NCBI RefSeq assembly: GCF_001278705.1
Contig: NZ_CP012600.1
Span: 2,356,190 to 2,420,189 of the forward strand
DNA from: Bacillus gobiensis
GTDB lineage: Bacteria > Bacillota > Bacilli > Bacillales > Bacillaceae
DNA length: 64,000 bases
Reading direction: 5' to 3'
The translations under genes and the position numbers were made by a program. The notes beneath the pieces were generated by a model that ran no database searches, was not told the origin of the DNA, and was given only the letters and a program-made list of their open reading frames with translations. Numbering within the stretch: the first letter of the stretch is position 1; each line of letters opens with the position of its first letter. Below, one piece after another: positions 26,043 through 34,591 of the stretch.

Positions 26043-27509
26043 CTAATCCTCTTTTAAGCTTTTCGCTTTCTCTTTTACCTCTTGAATTAAATTCATTTTA
26101 TTTGTCCAGCAGGCTTCGCTTAAATCAACCGGATATTCCTCGGGTTTGCTGATCCTTTTATATTCTTCCCAGAGGAGGTTAAGATTTTCCTTTGCATAGC
26201 TTTGTATTTCACTTATAGAGGGCTTTTCATACATTAGCTCTCCCTCTTCAATTATCGTTTCATGCAGCTCCTTCGCGTCAAAGTCTGTAACGAATTTACT
26301 GATAAACGTATGGACCGGGTGAAACATTTTAATCTTCTCTTGATCATTTACTGGTTCGTTTTCAAGTGCGATATAATCTCCCTCAGAATGGTTGTTCAAG
26401 CGATTGATGATGCGATACACTCTTTTTCTCCCGGGAGTGGTGACTTTTTCAGGATTTGAAGAAATTTTTATCGTATCGACCATTTCTCCGTCTTCTTCGA
26501 TCGAAACAAGCTTATAAACTGCCCCCAGCGCCGGTTGGTCATACGCTGTGATCAGCTTTGTTCCGATTCCCCATACATCTATTTTTGCACCTTGCGACTT
26601 TAAATTTAAGATCGTGTACTCATCCAAGTCACTGGACGCGATGACCTTTGCCTCTTTGAAGCCTGCTTCATCGAGCATTTTTCTCGCTTTTTTCGATAAA
26701 TACGCAAGGTCTCCGCTGTCCAGACGAACTCCGATAAAGTTGATACGATCTCCAAATTCTTTTGCAACTTTAATCGCATTCGGAATGCCTGATCGAATCG
26801 TATCATATGTATCGACAAGAAACACACAATCTCTGTGGGTTTCCGCATATTTTTTAAACGCTTTATATTCATCACGATAAGCTTGGACCAGAGCGTGGGC
26901 ATGAGTCCCTGAAACCGGGATGTTAAAGTGCTTTCCGGCACGTACATTGCTTGTCGATTGGAAGCCTCCAATAATAGCCGCTCTTGCTCCCCACATCGCC
27001 GCATCCATTTCGTGAGCCCGTCTAGTACCAAATTCCAAGGCATCCTCTTCTGGAATCACTTGTTTGATTCTGGAGGCTTTTGTAGCGATTAATGTTTGGT
27101 AGTTCACAATGTTTAACAAAGCAGTCTCAATCAACTGAGCTTCCGCCAATGGTGCTTCAATCCTCATCAGCGGTTCATTGCCGAATACTAGCTCTCCCTC
27201 TTTCATGCTGTACAGGGAGCCGCTGAAGGTCAGTCCTTTTAAATAGTTGATAAAGTCAGGCTTGTAACCAACCTCTTCTTCTAAATAGGCAAGATCACTG
27301 TTCGTAAATTTAAACTTTGTTAAATACTCGATCGCTTTTTCAAGCCCCGCAAAGACAGCATATCCGTTTTCAAAAGGAAGCTTTCGAAAAAAAAGCTCGA
27401 AAATTGCTTTTTTCTCATGTATTCCGTCTCTCCAGTATGTCTCAACCATATTGATTTGGTATAAATCTGTGTGTAAGGATAAACTGTCATCTTTATAACG
27501 GTGTTCCAA
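26043..27509 (-). CDS. pncB: Nicotinate phosphoribosyltransferase
   Basis: Converts nicotinate and PRPP to nicotinate mononucleotide with ATP, in the Preiss-Handler NAD salvage pathway. 488 residues, as B. subtilis YueK (490). Family blocks: LHTDLYQINMVETYW at the N-terminus, EFGTRRAHEMDAAMWGARAAIIGG near residue 157, GVRLDSGDLAYLSKKAR near 268 and GIGTKLITAYDQPALGAVYKL near 320. Start TTG 27509 has AAAGGGG. It follows pncA by 15 bases, so the two salvage steps are cotranscribed. Confidence 0.95.
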   Translation of the reverse strand: MEHRYKDDSLSLHTDLYQINMVETYWRDGIHEKKAIFELFFRKLPFENGYAVFAGLEKAIEYLTKFKFTNSDLAYLEEEVGYKPDFINYLKGLTFSGSLYSMKEGELVFGNEPLMRIEAPLAEAQLIETALLNIVNYQTLIATKASRIKQVIPEEDALEFGTRRAHEMDAAMWGARAAIIGGFQSTSNVRAGKHFNIPVSGTHAHALVQAYRDEYKAFKKYAETHRDCVFLVDTYDTIRSGIPNAIKVAKEFGDRINFIGVRLDSGDLAYLSKKARKMLDEAGFKEAKVIASSDLDEYTILNLKSQGAKIDVWGIGTKLITAYDQPALGAVYKLVSIEEDGEMVDTIKISSNPEKVTTPGRKRVYRIINRLNNHSEGDYIALENEPVNDQEKIKMFHPVHTFISKFVTDFDAKELHETIIEEGELMYEKPSISEIQSYAKENLNLLWEEYKRISKPEEYPVDLSEACWTNKMNLIQEVKEKAKSLKED

Positions 27510-27524
27510 CTCTATTCCCCTTTT

Positions 27525-28076
27525 CTATTCGACAACTTCCGCTCCGATACTGTTTTGAAAATGTGAGAGTGCCCACTCATGTCCAGTTTGATTAAAGCTT
27601 GCTACCGCGTGTTTATGGATGACAATGTCAAACCCTTTATTGTAAGCATCAACAGCCGTATGCAATACACAAATATCAGTACATACACCAATCAAATGAA
27701 TTTGGCTGATGTCTCTCTCTCGCAGCTTAATCTCCAAATCTGTTCCTGCAAAAGCGGAATATCTTGTTTTTTCCATGTAATAAACATTCTTCTTGCTTTT
27801 GTGTAAAAGATGGAGCTTCTTCAAATCTCCATAAAGTTCTTTTCCTTCTGTATTTTTTATATTATGCGGGGGAAATAATTTTGTCTCAGGGTGAAACGGG
27901 TCATCCTCTAGATGTGAATCGACGGCGAAAACGACATATTCATCCTGTAGAATAAAACGATCTGTTATTTGAACAACTGCCTCTTCTATTTGCTGTCCTG
28001 GTTCACCACAGGTCAGCTTGCCGTCAGCAGCAACAAAATCGTTAGTATAATCAATGCAGATTAACGCTTTTTTCAC
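27525..28076 (-). CDS. pncA: Nicotinamidase
   Basis: 183-residue isochorismatase-fold amidase that converts nicotinamide to nicotinate, feeding PncB. The catalytic Asp is in CIDYTNDF, zinc ligands lie in DSHLEDDPFH, and the nucleophilic Cys is in GVCTDICVLHTA (near residue 131). GTG start at 28076 with GGGGGAGAG upstream. Same order as B. subtilis yueJ-yueK. Confidence 0.95.
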   Translation of the reverse strand: MKKALICIDYTNDFVAADGKLTCGEPGQQIEEAVVQITDRFILQDEYVVFAVDSHLEDDPFHPETKLFPPHNIKNTEGKELYGDLKKLHLLHKSKKNVYYMEKTRYSAFAGTDLEIKLRERDISQIHLIGVCTDICVLHTAVDAYNKGFDIVIHKHAVASFNQTGHEWALSHFQNSIGAEVVE

Positions 28077-28176
28077 TCTTCTCTCCCCCTGATTTTTATA
28101 TTTATTAGTATAGCCAAGTCACAGCAGCTTTGAAAGAATTAAATTTGCCGACTATTGCATAGCAACACCCGGCTCA

Positions 28177-28578
28177 TTATTTCTTATTTGAAAGTTGAGA
28201 TTTACGAAATATCTCGTCTTCTATATATATCTTATCTTTATCGACAGCTGTGGGCGCCGCCAAAACTAATCCCAGGAGCGGATGAAATGAATCGGATACA
28301 ATCGTAAAATCGTTCCCCGACTTGTTTGCTAATTGAATATATTTAGAAAAATCGCCATAGTTCATTTGTCCGTTCAACAGCAATTTTGCTTCTTTATTAG
28401 AATTCAATGCTTGTTCAACTTCTTTATAAACCGCCTTCCTCCTTACTTGCCCAATTGTTAACGCAATAATTACCCGTTCGCGAATCGAGCCTAAAAAAAG
28501 CCGGCGTTCGTCCTTTTTTGTTTCAAGAGTACCGTATATGCCCTGTTGGATATATTGGTCCATTGAAGAATCATCCAT
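28177..28578 (-). CDS. yueI: YueI family protein (DUF1694)
   Basis: 133-residue soluble protein, near the B. subtilis YueI length of 132. Start ATG 28578 has AGGAGG six bases upstream, so the longer frame to 28647 is rejected. It begins MDDSSMDQYIQQGIYGTLETKKDERRLFLGSIRERV; many charged residues, no membrane segment. Function is not known. A 40-residue ORF lies just upstream on the same strand. Confidence 0.88.
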   Translation of the reverse strand: MDDSSMDQYIQQGIYGTLETKKDERRLFLGSIRERVIIALTIGQVRRKAVYKEVEQALNSNKEAKLLLNGQMNYGDFSKYIQLANKSGNDFTIVSDSFHPLLGLVLAAPTAVDKDKIYIEDEIFRKSQLSNKK

Positions 28579-28711
28579 GCGAATCCTCCTGCATTTAAGT
28601 GTTTGAATCCAGTATAAAGCAAAATAAAGCAAAACTTCAAATAGCAAGGATTCAAACTATCATTCGCCCAATATGATTCCAACTGTCCATATTTCGAATT
28701 TATAAGAAATA

Positions 28712-28834
28712 CTACATTACCGCCCAAACCATTCCAACCAATTTTAACCATCCAAAAAACGAAATCCATAACGGTATGCTGAAAACCGTTGCCCAGCACA
28801 TACCTCTGATAAATGAAAAATCATAATTAGTCAT
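28712..28834 (-). CDS. Small hydrophobic protein, 40 aa
   Basis: Translating the gap gives a 40-residue protein with a short polar start (MTNYDFSFIR) and two hydrophobic halves (WATVFSIPLWISFFGW and LVGMVWAVM) separated by a turn, so a likely membrane hairpin or single span. The RBS AGGGAGGG is strong and well spaced. It lies between yueH and yueI on the same strand, with a perfect CcpA-type cre site about 55 bases upstream. I do not recognise a family. Sequence evidence (RBS and composition) makes it likely to be translated. Confidence 0.65.
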   Translation of the reverse strand: MTNYDFSFIRGMCWATVFSIPLWISFFGWLKLVGMVWAVM

Positions 28835-28887
28835 TATTAGCCCTCCCTTGTTTCAGTATGGCCATAAACAAAATGCTTCAATCTTTT

Positions 28888-28901
28888 TGTAAACGCTTTC
28901 A
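28888..28901. promoter_or_regulatory. Catabolite-responsive element (cre)
   Basis: TGTAAACGCTTTCA fits the CcpA consensus TGWAANCGNTNWCA at every position. It lies 54 bases upstream of the 40-aa ORF and 46 bases after the yueH stop, so it probably controls transcription toward the 40-aa ORF and yueI. Confidence 0.7.
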
Positions 28902-28947
28902 ATTAATAGTAATATTTTTTTATGCTTCAATATAAGAAAATATGTCA

Positions 28948-29196
28948 TTACATCTCAGTAACCCATTGAACCATTTTAATTGCAAGCTCTTGAGCCGCTT
29001 CTCTTGTCGTTCTATTTTGAAGTGATTGGTCAATTGTTAAAAACAGTTCTTCTTTTTCATCCTCATAAGAAACGAGAATACTCCATTCCAAGTCAGGGAC
29101 AGCAATCAGCGTATGATTTTCTTTCCTGTTCTCGTGAAGGTAAACCTGGTTGATCGGAATATGATTTGCTGTAAGATTCGCTTTTCTAATTTTCAT
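28948..29196 (-). CDS. yueH: YueH family protein
   Basis: 82-residue soluble protein, the same length as B. subtilis YueH when started at ATG 29196 (AGGAGA upstream). Beta-rich, containing HTLIAVPDLEWSILVSYEDE and an amphipathic C-terminal helix. Function unknown; conserved in Bacillus in this order. Confidence 0.87.
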   Translation of the reverse strand: MKIRKANLTANHIPINQVYLHENRKENHTLIAVPDLEWSILVSYEDEKEELFLTIDQSLQNRTTREAAQELAIKMVQWVTEM

Positions 29197-29253
29197 TTTT
29201 TTACTCTCCTGATGATTTGGTTTTATTATACAACAAATAGGACTGATTTCATA

Positions 29254-29282
29254 CAAAAAAAGCATTCCAAATTAGGAATGCT
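29254..29282 (-). terminator. yueG terminator
   Basis: 8-bp perfect arms AGCATTCC/GGAATGCT, 6-base loop, with a seven-T run on the minus strand; overlaps the yueG stop codon. Confidence 0.85.
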
Positions 29283-29505
29283 ATCCATTAAATGCATCGA
29301 ATTGATCAAAAACATCAGAATCATCAAGTTTCGTACTGCTTTTTTGATTCATAAACCAATTGTAATCTCCCGTATTAAATGCACCGGATCCTCCCGATGA
29401 CTGGAAAGCACTTTTCGGTGAGATGGCAAATACATCTCCAAAGCTTGTGATTCCGTTATCTAGCAAATTCTCAATCCGTATAGGTCCGACAATAGCAGGC
29501 ACCAT
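29281..29505 (-). CDS. yueG: GerPA/GerPF-type spore germination family protein YueG
   Basis: 74-residue protein of the GerPF family. The start MVPAIVGPIRIENL and the SGGSGAFNTGDYNW block are typical. GerP proteins are spore coat-associated and help germinants pass the coat; YueG is a stand-alone paralog at this position in B. subtilis. ATG 29505 has GGGGGAATAG. Its presence suggests a spore former. Confidence 0.88.
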   Translation of the reverse strand: MVPAIVGPIRIENLLDNGITSFGDVFAISPKSAFQSSGGSGAFNTGDYNWFMNQKSSTKLDDSDVFDQFDAFNG

Positions 29506-29570
29506 CTATTCCCCCTACTTTTTTTCCCATAGTATGAAAGGGGTAGGCTGATTGTGCCTGTTTATCGGTA

Positions 29571-30674
29571 TCAAGCCTGTTTCTCTTTATCCAATACGGA
29601 AAGCTGCCGTAAACGAATAAGCCGAACTACATTTAGGGTGAATGCTTTTAATACGGCATAAACCGGGACAGCCAATATCATTCCGAGTACACCGCCGAAG
29701 CTGCTTGCGCCAATTAAGAGCAGAATAATCGTTAATGGATGAGTATTGATTCGTTTTCCGATAACCAGTGGAGAAATCAGATTTCCGTCAATTTGTTGGA
29801 CAACAGCAACGACTACGATTGCTAAGAGTGCCTGAGTCGGTGATTCAATCAGAGCGATAATCACAGCCGGTGCAGCTCCAATAAACGGTCCAAGATAAGG
29901 AATAATATTGGTAACAGCCACGACAATTCCTAATATTAATGCATAATCCAGACCAATAATCGAATACCCGATAAAACATCCGGTTCCGACAAAAAGGCTG
30001 ACAATCAGCTGTCCTTGAATATAAGCCGCTAAGGTTGAATACAAATCGTGAAAAATTTTCAACCCTTCTTTTCGGTAATTAACTGGGAGAATTTTCACCG
30101 CCAAATTCGGAAAATGCGATCCATCCTTCAACATATAAAATAGAATAAACGGAACAGTTACTATAGCCAGTGTTATATTTGCCATCACTCCAACGATCGC
30201 ACTTACTCCTTTAGAAAAATTCTGAGGAAGATTTGTCGCATACGAGCTAAGTGTATTTTGCAGCTGAGAAATAGAAACATAATCTTGGTTCAGCATCCAT
30301 TTATACCATTGCGATTCGTAAAGATTATTTATTAATTGTGGAATTTCCTCAGCATATCGAGGAATATTATTGAATAGATCAGTTATCTGAGAAGTCACGA
30401 TAGGACCCACTGTAGCAAGGAGGATGCTTACCAATACGATAAATACCAAATAAATCAAAAGAATCGATATCGTTCTCGGCAATTTTTTTTGCAGCAAGTT
30501 AACAACTGGATTGAAAATAAAGAACAAAATCCCCGCTATCAAAATCGGGAAAAACAAGGTGGTAACGAATAAGATAAACGGTTCAAATAAAAAAGATACC
30601 TTCGTTGAAACAAAAATAATGAGCAAAACAAGCAATATTTGCAGTGTCCAAAAATGTACTTTTGATTTAAGCAA
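29571..30674 (-). CDS. yueF: AI-2E family transporter YueF
   Basis: 367-residue polytopic membrane protein of the AI-2 exporter (UPF0118) superfamily, with about eight membrane segments arranged as an N-terminal cluster, a soluble loop (residues about 85-150) and a C-terminal cluster. The conserved IIPYLGPFIGAAPAVIIAL block is near residue 255. Members export small molecules or exchange Na+/H+; the substrate here is not known. Start TTG 30674 has AGGAGGAG. Confidence 0.9.
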   Translation of the reverse strand: MLKSKVHFWTLQILLVLLIIFVSTKVSFLFEPFILFVTTLFFPILIAGILFFIFNPVVNLLQKKLPRTISILLIYLVFIVLVSILLATVGPIVTSQITDLFNNIPRYAEEIPQLINNLYESQWYKWMLNQDYVSISQLQNTLSSYATNLPQNFSKGVSAIVGVMANITLAIVTVPFILFYMLKDGSHFPNLAVKILPVNYRKEGLKIFHDLYSTLAAYIQGQLIVSLFVGTGCFIGYSIIGLDYALILGIVVAVTNIIPYLGPFIGAAPAVIIALIESPTQALLAIVVVAVVQQIDGNLISPLVIGKRINTHPLTIILLLIGASSFGGVLGMILAVPVYAVLKAFTLNVVRLIRLRQLSVLDKEKQA

Positions 30675-30754
30675 GCCGCTACTCCTCCTGAATACCTTGT
30701 TATGATTACTTTCAAACTACTATTCAAATCCAAATATGTCAAACGTTTTTCCCA

Positions 30755-31834
30755 TTAAGAAAAAGAGAAACTGTTCATCGCCGCCAAATAAAACGAAATC
30801 ATGACAAGAAAGCAAAATAACAGGCCGACTTTTACACTGCCATTTCTAAACAAACTAATATAAAAAAGAGCGAGAAATGAAATGGACATGAATGCAAAGA
30901 CGACTCCGGCAATGCTTACAGAAAAATCAGCATGGACAGGGATGTTTGCAGTCCCTTTAAAGCTCCTAAAAAGAAAGGACTCTCCGTTTGTCGACAGTGT
31001 TTCACCAATATTATGAGGCGGTGATTGAGTCCCCAGGAGGCTTGTAAAGAAAAAGACAACCCCGAGTATGACCGTTTCCGCTCTTATCCAATGCAGTACC
31101 CGAAATCGGTTGGACTTTGCATAGGAAGCCAATCCGCCATTCACAATGGCAAAAGCAATGACAGCAAGTACCCCAATATGTTTGATAAACAAATATTGAC
31201 CGTAAGAAAGCGGAAATGCATTGGCATAATCAAATATATTCATAACGAAACTCATTAAAAAAAGACCGCTTGTGATCATCAGGACAAGACATCCTGCTGC
31301 TAAAGGGGTGAACCAATTTAAAAATGCTGACCAGTTTTGCTCCTTTTCCCCAAACCAACCGACGTTCAGTAAAATTCCAACCCATAATACAGCACCTGTG
31401 AAATGCAACACATGATTGACGATCCCCCATACAGGAGAAATAGACGCGGAATGGCCTCCGTAACCGAAAACAAAGATAAGCGCAAATAAAAAAAGCAGCT
31501 GAAGTAAATTTGGCGCCTTTATCATTCTGAACAACCATACACATAAGCATATGATGACAGTCATCATCCACGCCTGACCCGATCGTAAATCAGTTAATAC
31601 GGTAAAGAAGGCTTGATAAAAGCCAAAGTCCTTCGAATAAGATAGGCTAAGCTTTAAAATCGGCCCGATGGTTAAGATCGCGATGAGCAGCGGACTGGCT
31701 AGCAGTAATTTTTCTGGCACTTGGACAAATGGTTTTTTCGCCTCAGGAATAAATGTCAGAAAAATATGGCCGACCAAAAAAGAAAGAAGCAAGTAAACAA
31801 AAAAATCCACTAGGGAGACGAACAAATCCGGCAT
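30755..31834 (-). CDS. CopD-family membrane protein
   Basis: 359-residue copper-resistance D family protein with about nine membrane segments; His residues within segments (GIVNHVLHFTGAVLWVG, KHIGVLAV) match the CopD/YcnJ pattern. Its ATG shares a base with the stop of the preceding CopC-like gene (TAATG), and AGGAAG is upstream; a longer frame to 31900 is rejected. B. subtilis YcnJ fuses the two domains; here they are separate and translationally coupled. The pair is an insertion between yueF and yueE compared with B. subtilis. Copper uptake or tolerance is inferred. Confidence 0.85.
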   Translation of the reverse strand: MPDLFVSLVDFFVYLLLSFLVGHIFLTFIPEAKKPFVQVPEKLLLASPLLIAILTIGPILKLSLSYSKDFGFYQAFFTVLTDLRSGQAWMMTVIICLCVWLFRMIKAPNLLQLLFLFALIFVFGYGGHSASISPVWGIVNHVLHFTGAVLWVGILLNVGWFGEKEQNWSAFLNWFTPLAAGCLVLMITSGLFLMSFVMNIFDYANAFPLSYGQYLFIKHIGVLAVIAFAIVNGGLASYAKSNRFRVLHWIRAETVILGVVFFFTSLLGTQSPPHNIGETLSTNGESFLFRSFKGTANIPVHADFSVSIAGVVFAFMSISFLALFYISLFRNGSVKVGLLFCFLVMISFYLAAMNSFSFS

Positions 31835-32340
31835 TATTTTTTCTTCCTTGTTAACAGATAGATACCTGCTGCAAACAAAAGAGCAATAATGCCAATCCAC
31901 ATATAAGCATTTTGGCCTTGGCCACCAGTATCATTGCTATCTGTTAGAGCATTTGTTTGATCATCTTGGTCCTCTGCGTCTTGATTTTTTTCTGAAACAT
32001 TTACTGAAAAGCCGATGCTATCCTCAACTGTGTGCCCGTCTTCACCGACAATCTTCCATGAAACTGTATATTCTCCGCTTTGCAAAGGCTCTTTAAGAGT
32101 ACCAGTGATTGTAGAGCCTTCTACTTTTTGGTTTTCAAGATCTATTTCTTCGCTTTCGCGACTTAAAGTCATCGTGCTTAAGTTTTCAATTGGTGTGTTA
32201 AAGTGCAATGTGATCTCTTTTAAGGGTTCTTCTATAACTGCTCCATTTTCAGGCGTCGAGTTCTCCAGTGTTGAATGGGCAAAAATGAGGCTCGGATTTG
32301 CCAGTAGAAGAACGAGAGTAAATGCTAATATTTTTTTCAT
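31834..32340 (-). CDS. CopC-domain copper-binding protein, membrane anchored
   Basis: 168 residues: signal peptide ending SLIFA, with the mature chain starting at His22 (HSTLENSTPENGA), the N-terminal His that forms the Cu(II) histidine brace in CopC/YcnJ proteins. The C-terminal GEDGHTVEDSIGF supplies the partner Asp and His. An acidic Asp/Gln linker and a C-terminal membrane segment (MWIGIIALLFAAGIYLLTRKKK) anchor it outside the cell. It is the first gene of the CopC-CopD pair. Confidence 0.88.
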   Translation of the reverse strand: MKKILAFTLVLLLANPSLIFAHSTLENSTPENGAVIEEPLKEITLHFNTPIENLSTMTLSRESEEIDLENQKVEGSTITGTLKEPLQSGEYTVSWKIVGEDGHTVEDSIGFSVNVSEKNQDAEDQDDQTNALTDSNDTGGQGQNAYMWIGIIALLFAAGIYLLTRKKK

Positions 32341-32434
32341 GATGATTCCCTTCCTCTCTATACTGCTTCTCTACATTCTAGCATAAGAAATTCTTCATAA
32401 TCGAATGAGAAATTGACGTTTTTTCAAGAATAAC

Positions 32435-32458
32435 AAAAAGAGCAGTTGTCTGCTCTTT
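32435..32458 (-). terminator. Terminator downstream of yueE
   Basis: Perfect 10-bp arms AAAAGAGCAG/CTGCTCTTTT, 4-base loop, T run on the minus strand. Bases 32459-32612 between it and the yueE stop hold nothing recognised. Confidence 0.8.
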
Positions 32459-32612
32459 TACATTCTTTCAATGTTTCTCGTTTTATAATCGTATATTTTG
32501 ATCATTTTTGCGAATTTGGATAGGTTGTAAGCAGCACATTTCATGCAGAAAGAGTTTGAGGGGAAGCAGGTGAAAAAAGAGGATCGACAACCGCAGGCAG
32601 ACTCACGTAACC

Positions 32613-33143
32613 TTATACAAGTTTTTTTATAGGATACCCTGCTTGGTCGATCATTTGGTCAAGCTTTTTAATACGATGTAAAGCTGTTGTTTGGTCAATG
32701 ACGCGATAATGGTGTCTTCCTCCCGGCTCTTCATCCATTTCGTCAGCCATTTTGACAATTTGCTGAAGTTTGTTTTTTTCCAAATCTCCTTCCGGCAAAT
32801 AAGAATCCGTATGAAGAAGTATGGCTAAAGCAATTTCCTTCGCAGCCTTGGGTTCTTCGCCAAGGCGAATTAACAGCTTATGCGCACGTTCAGCGCCTTT
32901 TATCGCATGTATATCATTTCTTTTGTACAATTCATAATCCCATTCTCCGTCTGTAAACCATTCATAATGCCCGATATCATGCAGGAGCGCCGCTTTTGCA
33001 GCAAGATCGGGATTGACTCCAGCTTTAACTGCCATGTGGCAGGCATGATAGGCACAAGCAATCGCATGGGCAATGCCTGAACGCTTGAGGTATTTTTGGG
33101 CAATTGGATGGGTGAATACGTCCACTAATAGAACGGATCTCAT
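32613..33143 (-). CDS. yueE: HD-domain phosphohydrolase YueE
   Basis: 176-residue HD-superfamily hydrolase. The metal-binding doublet is in AALLHDIGHYEW (near residue 57), with HACHM upstream and a late HTD (LLHTDSYLP) completing the usual HD ligand set. Start ATG 33143 has AAGGAGGG. Likely hydrolyses a phosphate ester or nucleotide; substrate unknown. Conserved in the same place in B. subtilis. Confidence 0.88.
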   Translation of the reverse strand: MRSVLLVDVFTHPIAQKYLKRSGIAHAIACAYHACHMAVKAGVNPDLAAKAALLHDIGHYEWFTDGEWDYELYKRNDIHAIKGAERAHKLLIRLGEEPKAAKEIALAILLHTDSYLPEGDLEKNKLQQIVKMADEMDEEPGGRHHYRVIDQTTALHRIKKLDQMIDQAGYPIKKLV

Positions 33144-33340
33144 AGAAATCCCTCCTTGAAAGCATTTGTAGAATCCTAACATATTTTTAAGCTTTTCTCA
33201 ATTTATTTGTTACATTTATTCTCATTTTTCGCGGAATTGTAATTCTGTACCCTTTTCCAGCCAGTGAAAAACACAGTTAAAGCAGTATATGATCACTTGC
33301 TTTCTACGTTATAGACAGTTTCTTTAATTTATAAAATTAA

Positions 33341-33367
33341 AAACCCGCGCATTCATGCCGCGGGTTT
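33341..33367 (-). terminator. Terminator of yueD / end of the T7SS operon
   Basis: 9-bp arms AAACCCGCG/CGCGGGTTT overlap the yueD stop, with a T run on the minus strand. This is the first clear terminator after yukD in the direction of transcription, supporting one long operon. Confidence 0.85.
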
Positions 33368-34097
33368 AGAGAAATTCTTTTATATCATATATGCGTCCGT
33401 TTTCCATCTCAGTTTCAAGCAGTGACATAAGCTTTCCCGCAACAAAATCAGGAGATCGAAGCTGTCCTTTTTCGTGAAATTCTTGAAATCGCTGCACCTG
33501 CTGAAAATCCTCTGCCTTCGAAGAACGAATCTGTCCCTGCATCTCGGTATTCATAATTCCTGGAGAGAAGGAGATTACTTTTACTGGGTTTTCATGATCC
33601 TCTTGTTCAACACCGAACACCTTTGTAAACATATCCAAACCTGCCTTGGAGCTGCAGTAAGCGCTCCAGCCCTTGCTTGGTTTGTGTGCGGCCCCCGAGG
33701 AAATATTAACAATTGTTTTCTTGCCTTTAAAATTTGCAGTCCATTTTACAAATGCCTGACTAAGTACGACAGGGGCAATAAGATTCAATGAATAATGATT
33801 TATCACTTCTCCTGCTTCAGCTTCGCCAACCCTTTTTATCGGTGTAACCGTTCCGGCATTATTAATTAGTGTGACAGAAGTGTAATGACTCAATGGTAAT
33901 TTTTCTGTTATTTCTTGCATGAGCCGAATCATTTCTTCCGAATCCGAAAGATCTCCCTGGTAGCTTGTTAGCCTTTCGTGTTGATTCGTTTCTTTGCTTC
34001 GAGAAATGGCATTCACGTGTACGCCTTGATTAAGCAAACGTTCAGTAATCGCTCTGCCAAGACCTTTTGTTGAGCCTGTTACGATGGCAAGCTTCAT
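33366..34097 (-). CDS. yueD: Short-chain dehydrogenase YueD (benzil reductase-like)
   Basis: 243-residue SDR, the length of B. subtilis YueD. The NADP site is TGSTKGLG (residues 7-14) with NNAG near 93; the catalytic Ser-Tyr-Lys are in NISSGAAHKPSKGWSAYCSSK. The family includes (S)-benzoin-forming benzil reductase and sepiapterin reductase. It follows yueC by 23 bases without a terminator, so it is transcribed with the secretion genes, as in B. subtilis. Physiological substrate unknown. Confidence 0.92.
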   Translation of the reverse strand: MKLAIVTGSTKGLGRAITERLLNQGVHVNAISRSKETNQHERLTSYQGDLSDSEEMIRLMQEITEKLPLSHYTSVTLINNAGTVTPIKRVGEAEAGEVINHYSLNLIAPVVLSQAFVKWTANFKGKKTIVNISSGAAHKPSKGWSAYCSSKAGLDMFTKVFGVEQEDHENPVKVISFSPGIMNTEMQGQIRSSKAEDFQQVQRFQEFHEKGQLRSPDFVAGKLMSLLETEMENGRIYDIKEFL

Positions 34098-34120
34098 TTT
34101 ATCTCCTCCATTTCATGCTG

Positions 34121-34591
34121 CTATTGTGTCGTTTTAGGAATGAGAAAGAATAGTGCGCCGATCCCTAATAGGATTACACCGACAAACAGGCCCGTGATTA
34201 GAAATGATTGGTTGCTTTCGCCTTTCGAATCGATTTCTTCTTCACTCGCTTTCAATTTTCGCTGAAACGAGACATCGAGCTGCTTTGATTTAGCTGTTAT
34301 CGTATTTGTCTCCTCTTTGGTCTCTTTAAACAGGTGATCGGCCAACAGCGTGTTTTTATTTGGTTTTTGCCCTTCAAATTTTAACATCAGCTGATCTTCT
34401 GAGAGCTGATTTTTTTGCTGATACAAGGAATCTTCATGTAAATAATCCGTGTTACGTTTTATTTCCTTTTCTTGATACTGATTCGGCTTGACATTTACGC
34501 CATTGCTATCCGCGTTTGCATATACGGGAAATGAGAAAAGAAAAGGGAGCAAAAAAAGCATTGTTCCCCTTTTTGAAAAATTACGCTTCAT
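34121..34591 (-). CDS. yueC: Type VII secretion protein YueC (EssA)
   Basis: 156-residue EssA-type component. It has an N-terminal signal/anchor (residues 10-27), a charged, Gln- and Lys-rich extracytoplasmic stretch and a C-terminal membrane segment (FLITGLFVGVILLGIGALFFLI). Start overlaps yueB by 11 bases with GAGGAG upstream. EssA is essential for WXG100 export in Staphylococcus and Bacillus although its role is unclear. Confidence 0.88.
   Translation of the reverse strand: MKRNFSKRGTMLFLLPFLFSFPVYANADSNGVNVKPNQYQEKEIKRNTDYLHEDSLYQQKNQLSEDQLMLKFEGQKPNKNTLLADHLFKETKEETNTITAKSKQLDVSFQRKLKASEEEIDSKGESNQSFLITGLFVGVILLGIGALFFLIPKTTQ

Noticed and set aside
28491..28799. 102-aa frame spanning the yueI start
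   Set aside because: It overlaps the yueI start and the 40-aa ORF in other frames, and has no RBS; the shorter ORFs explain the sequence better.
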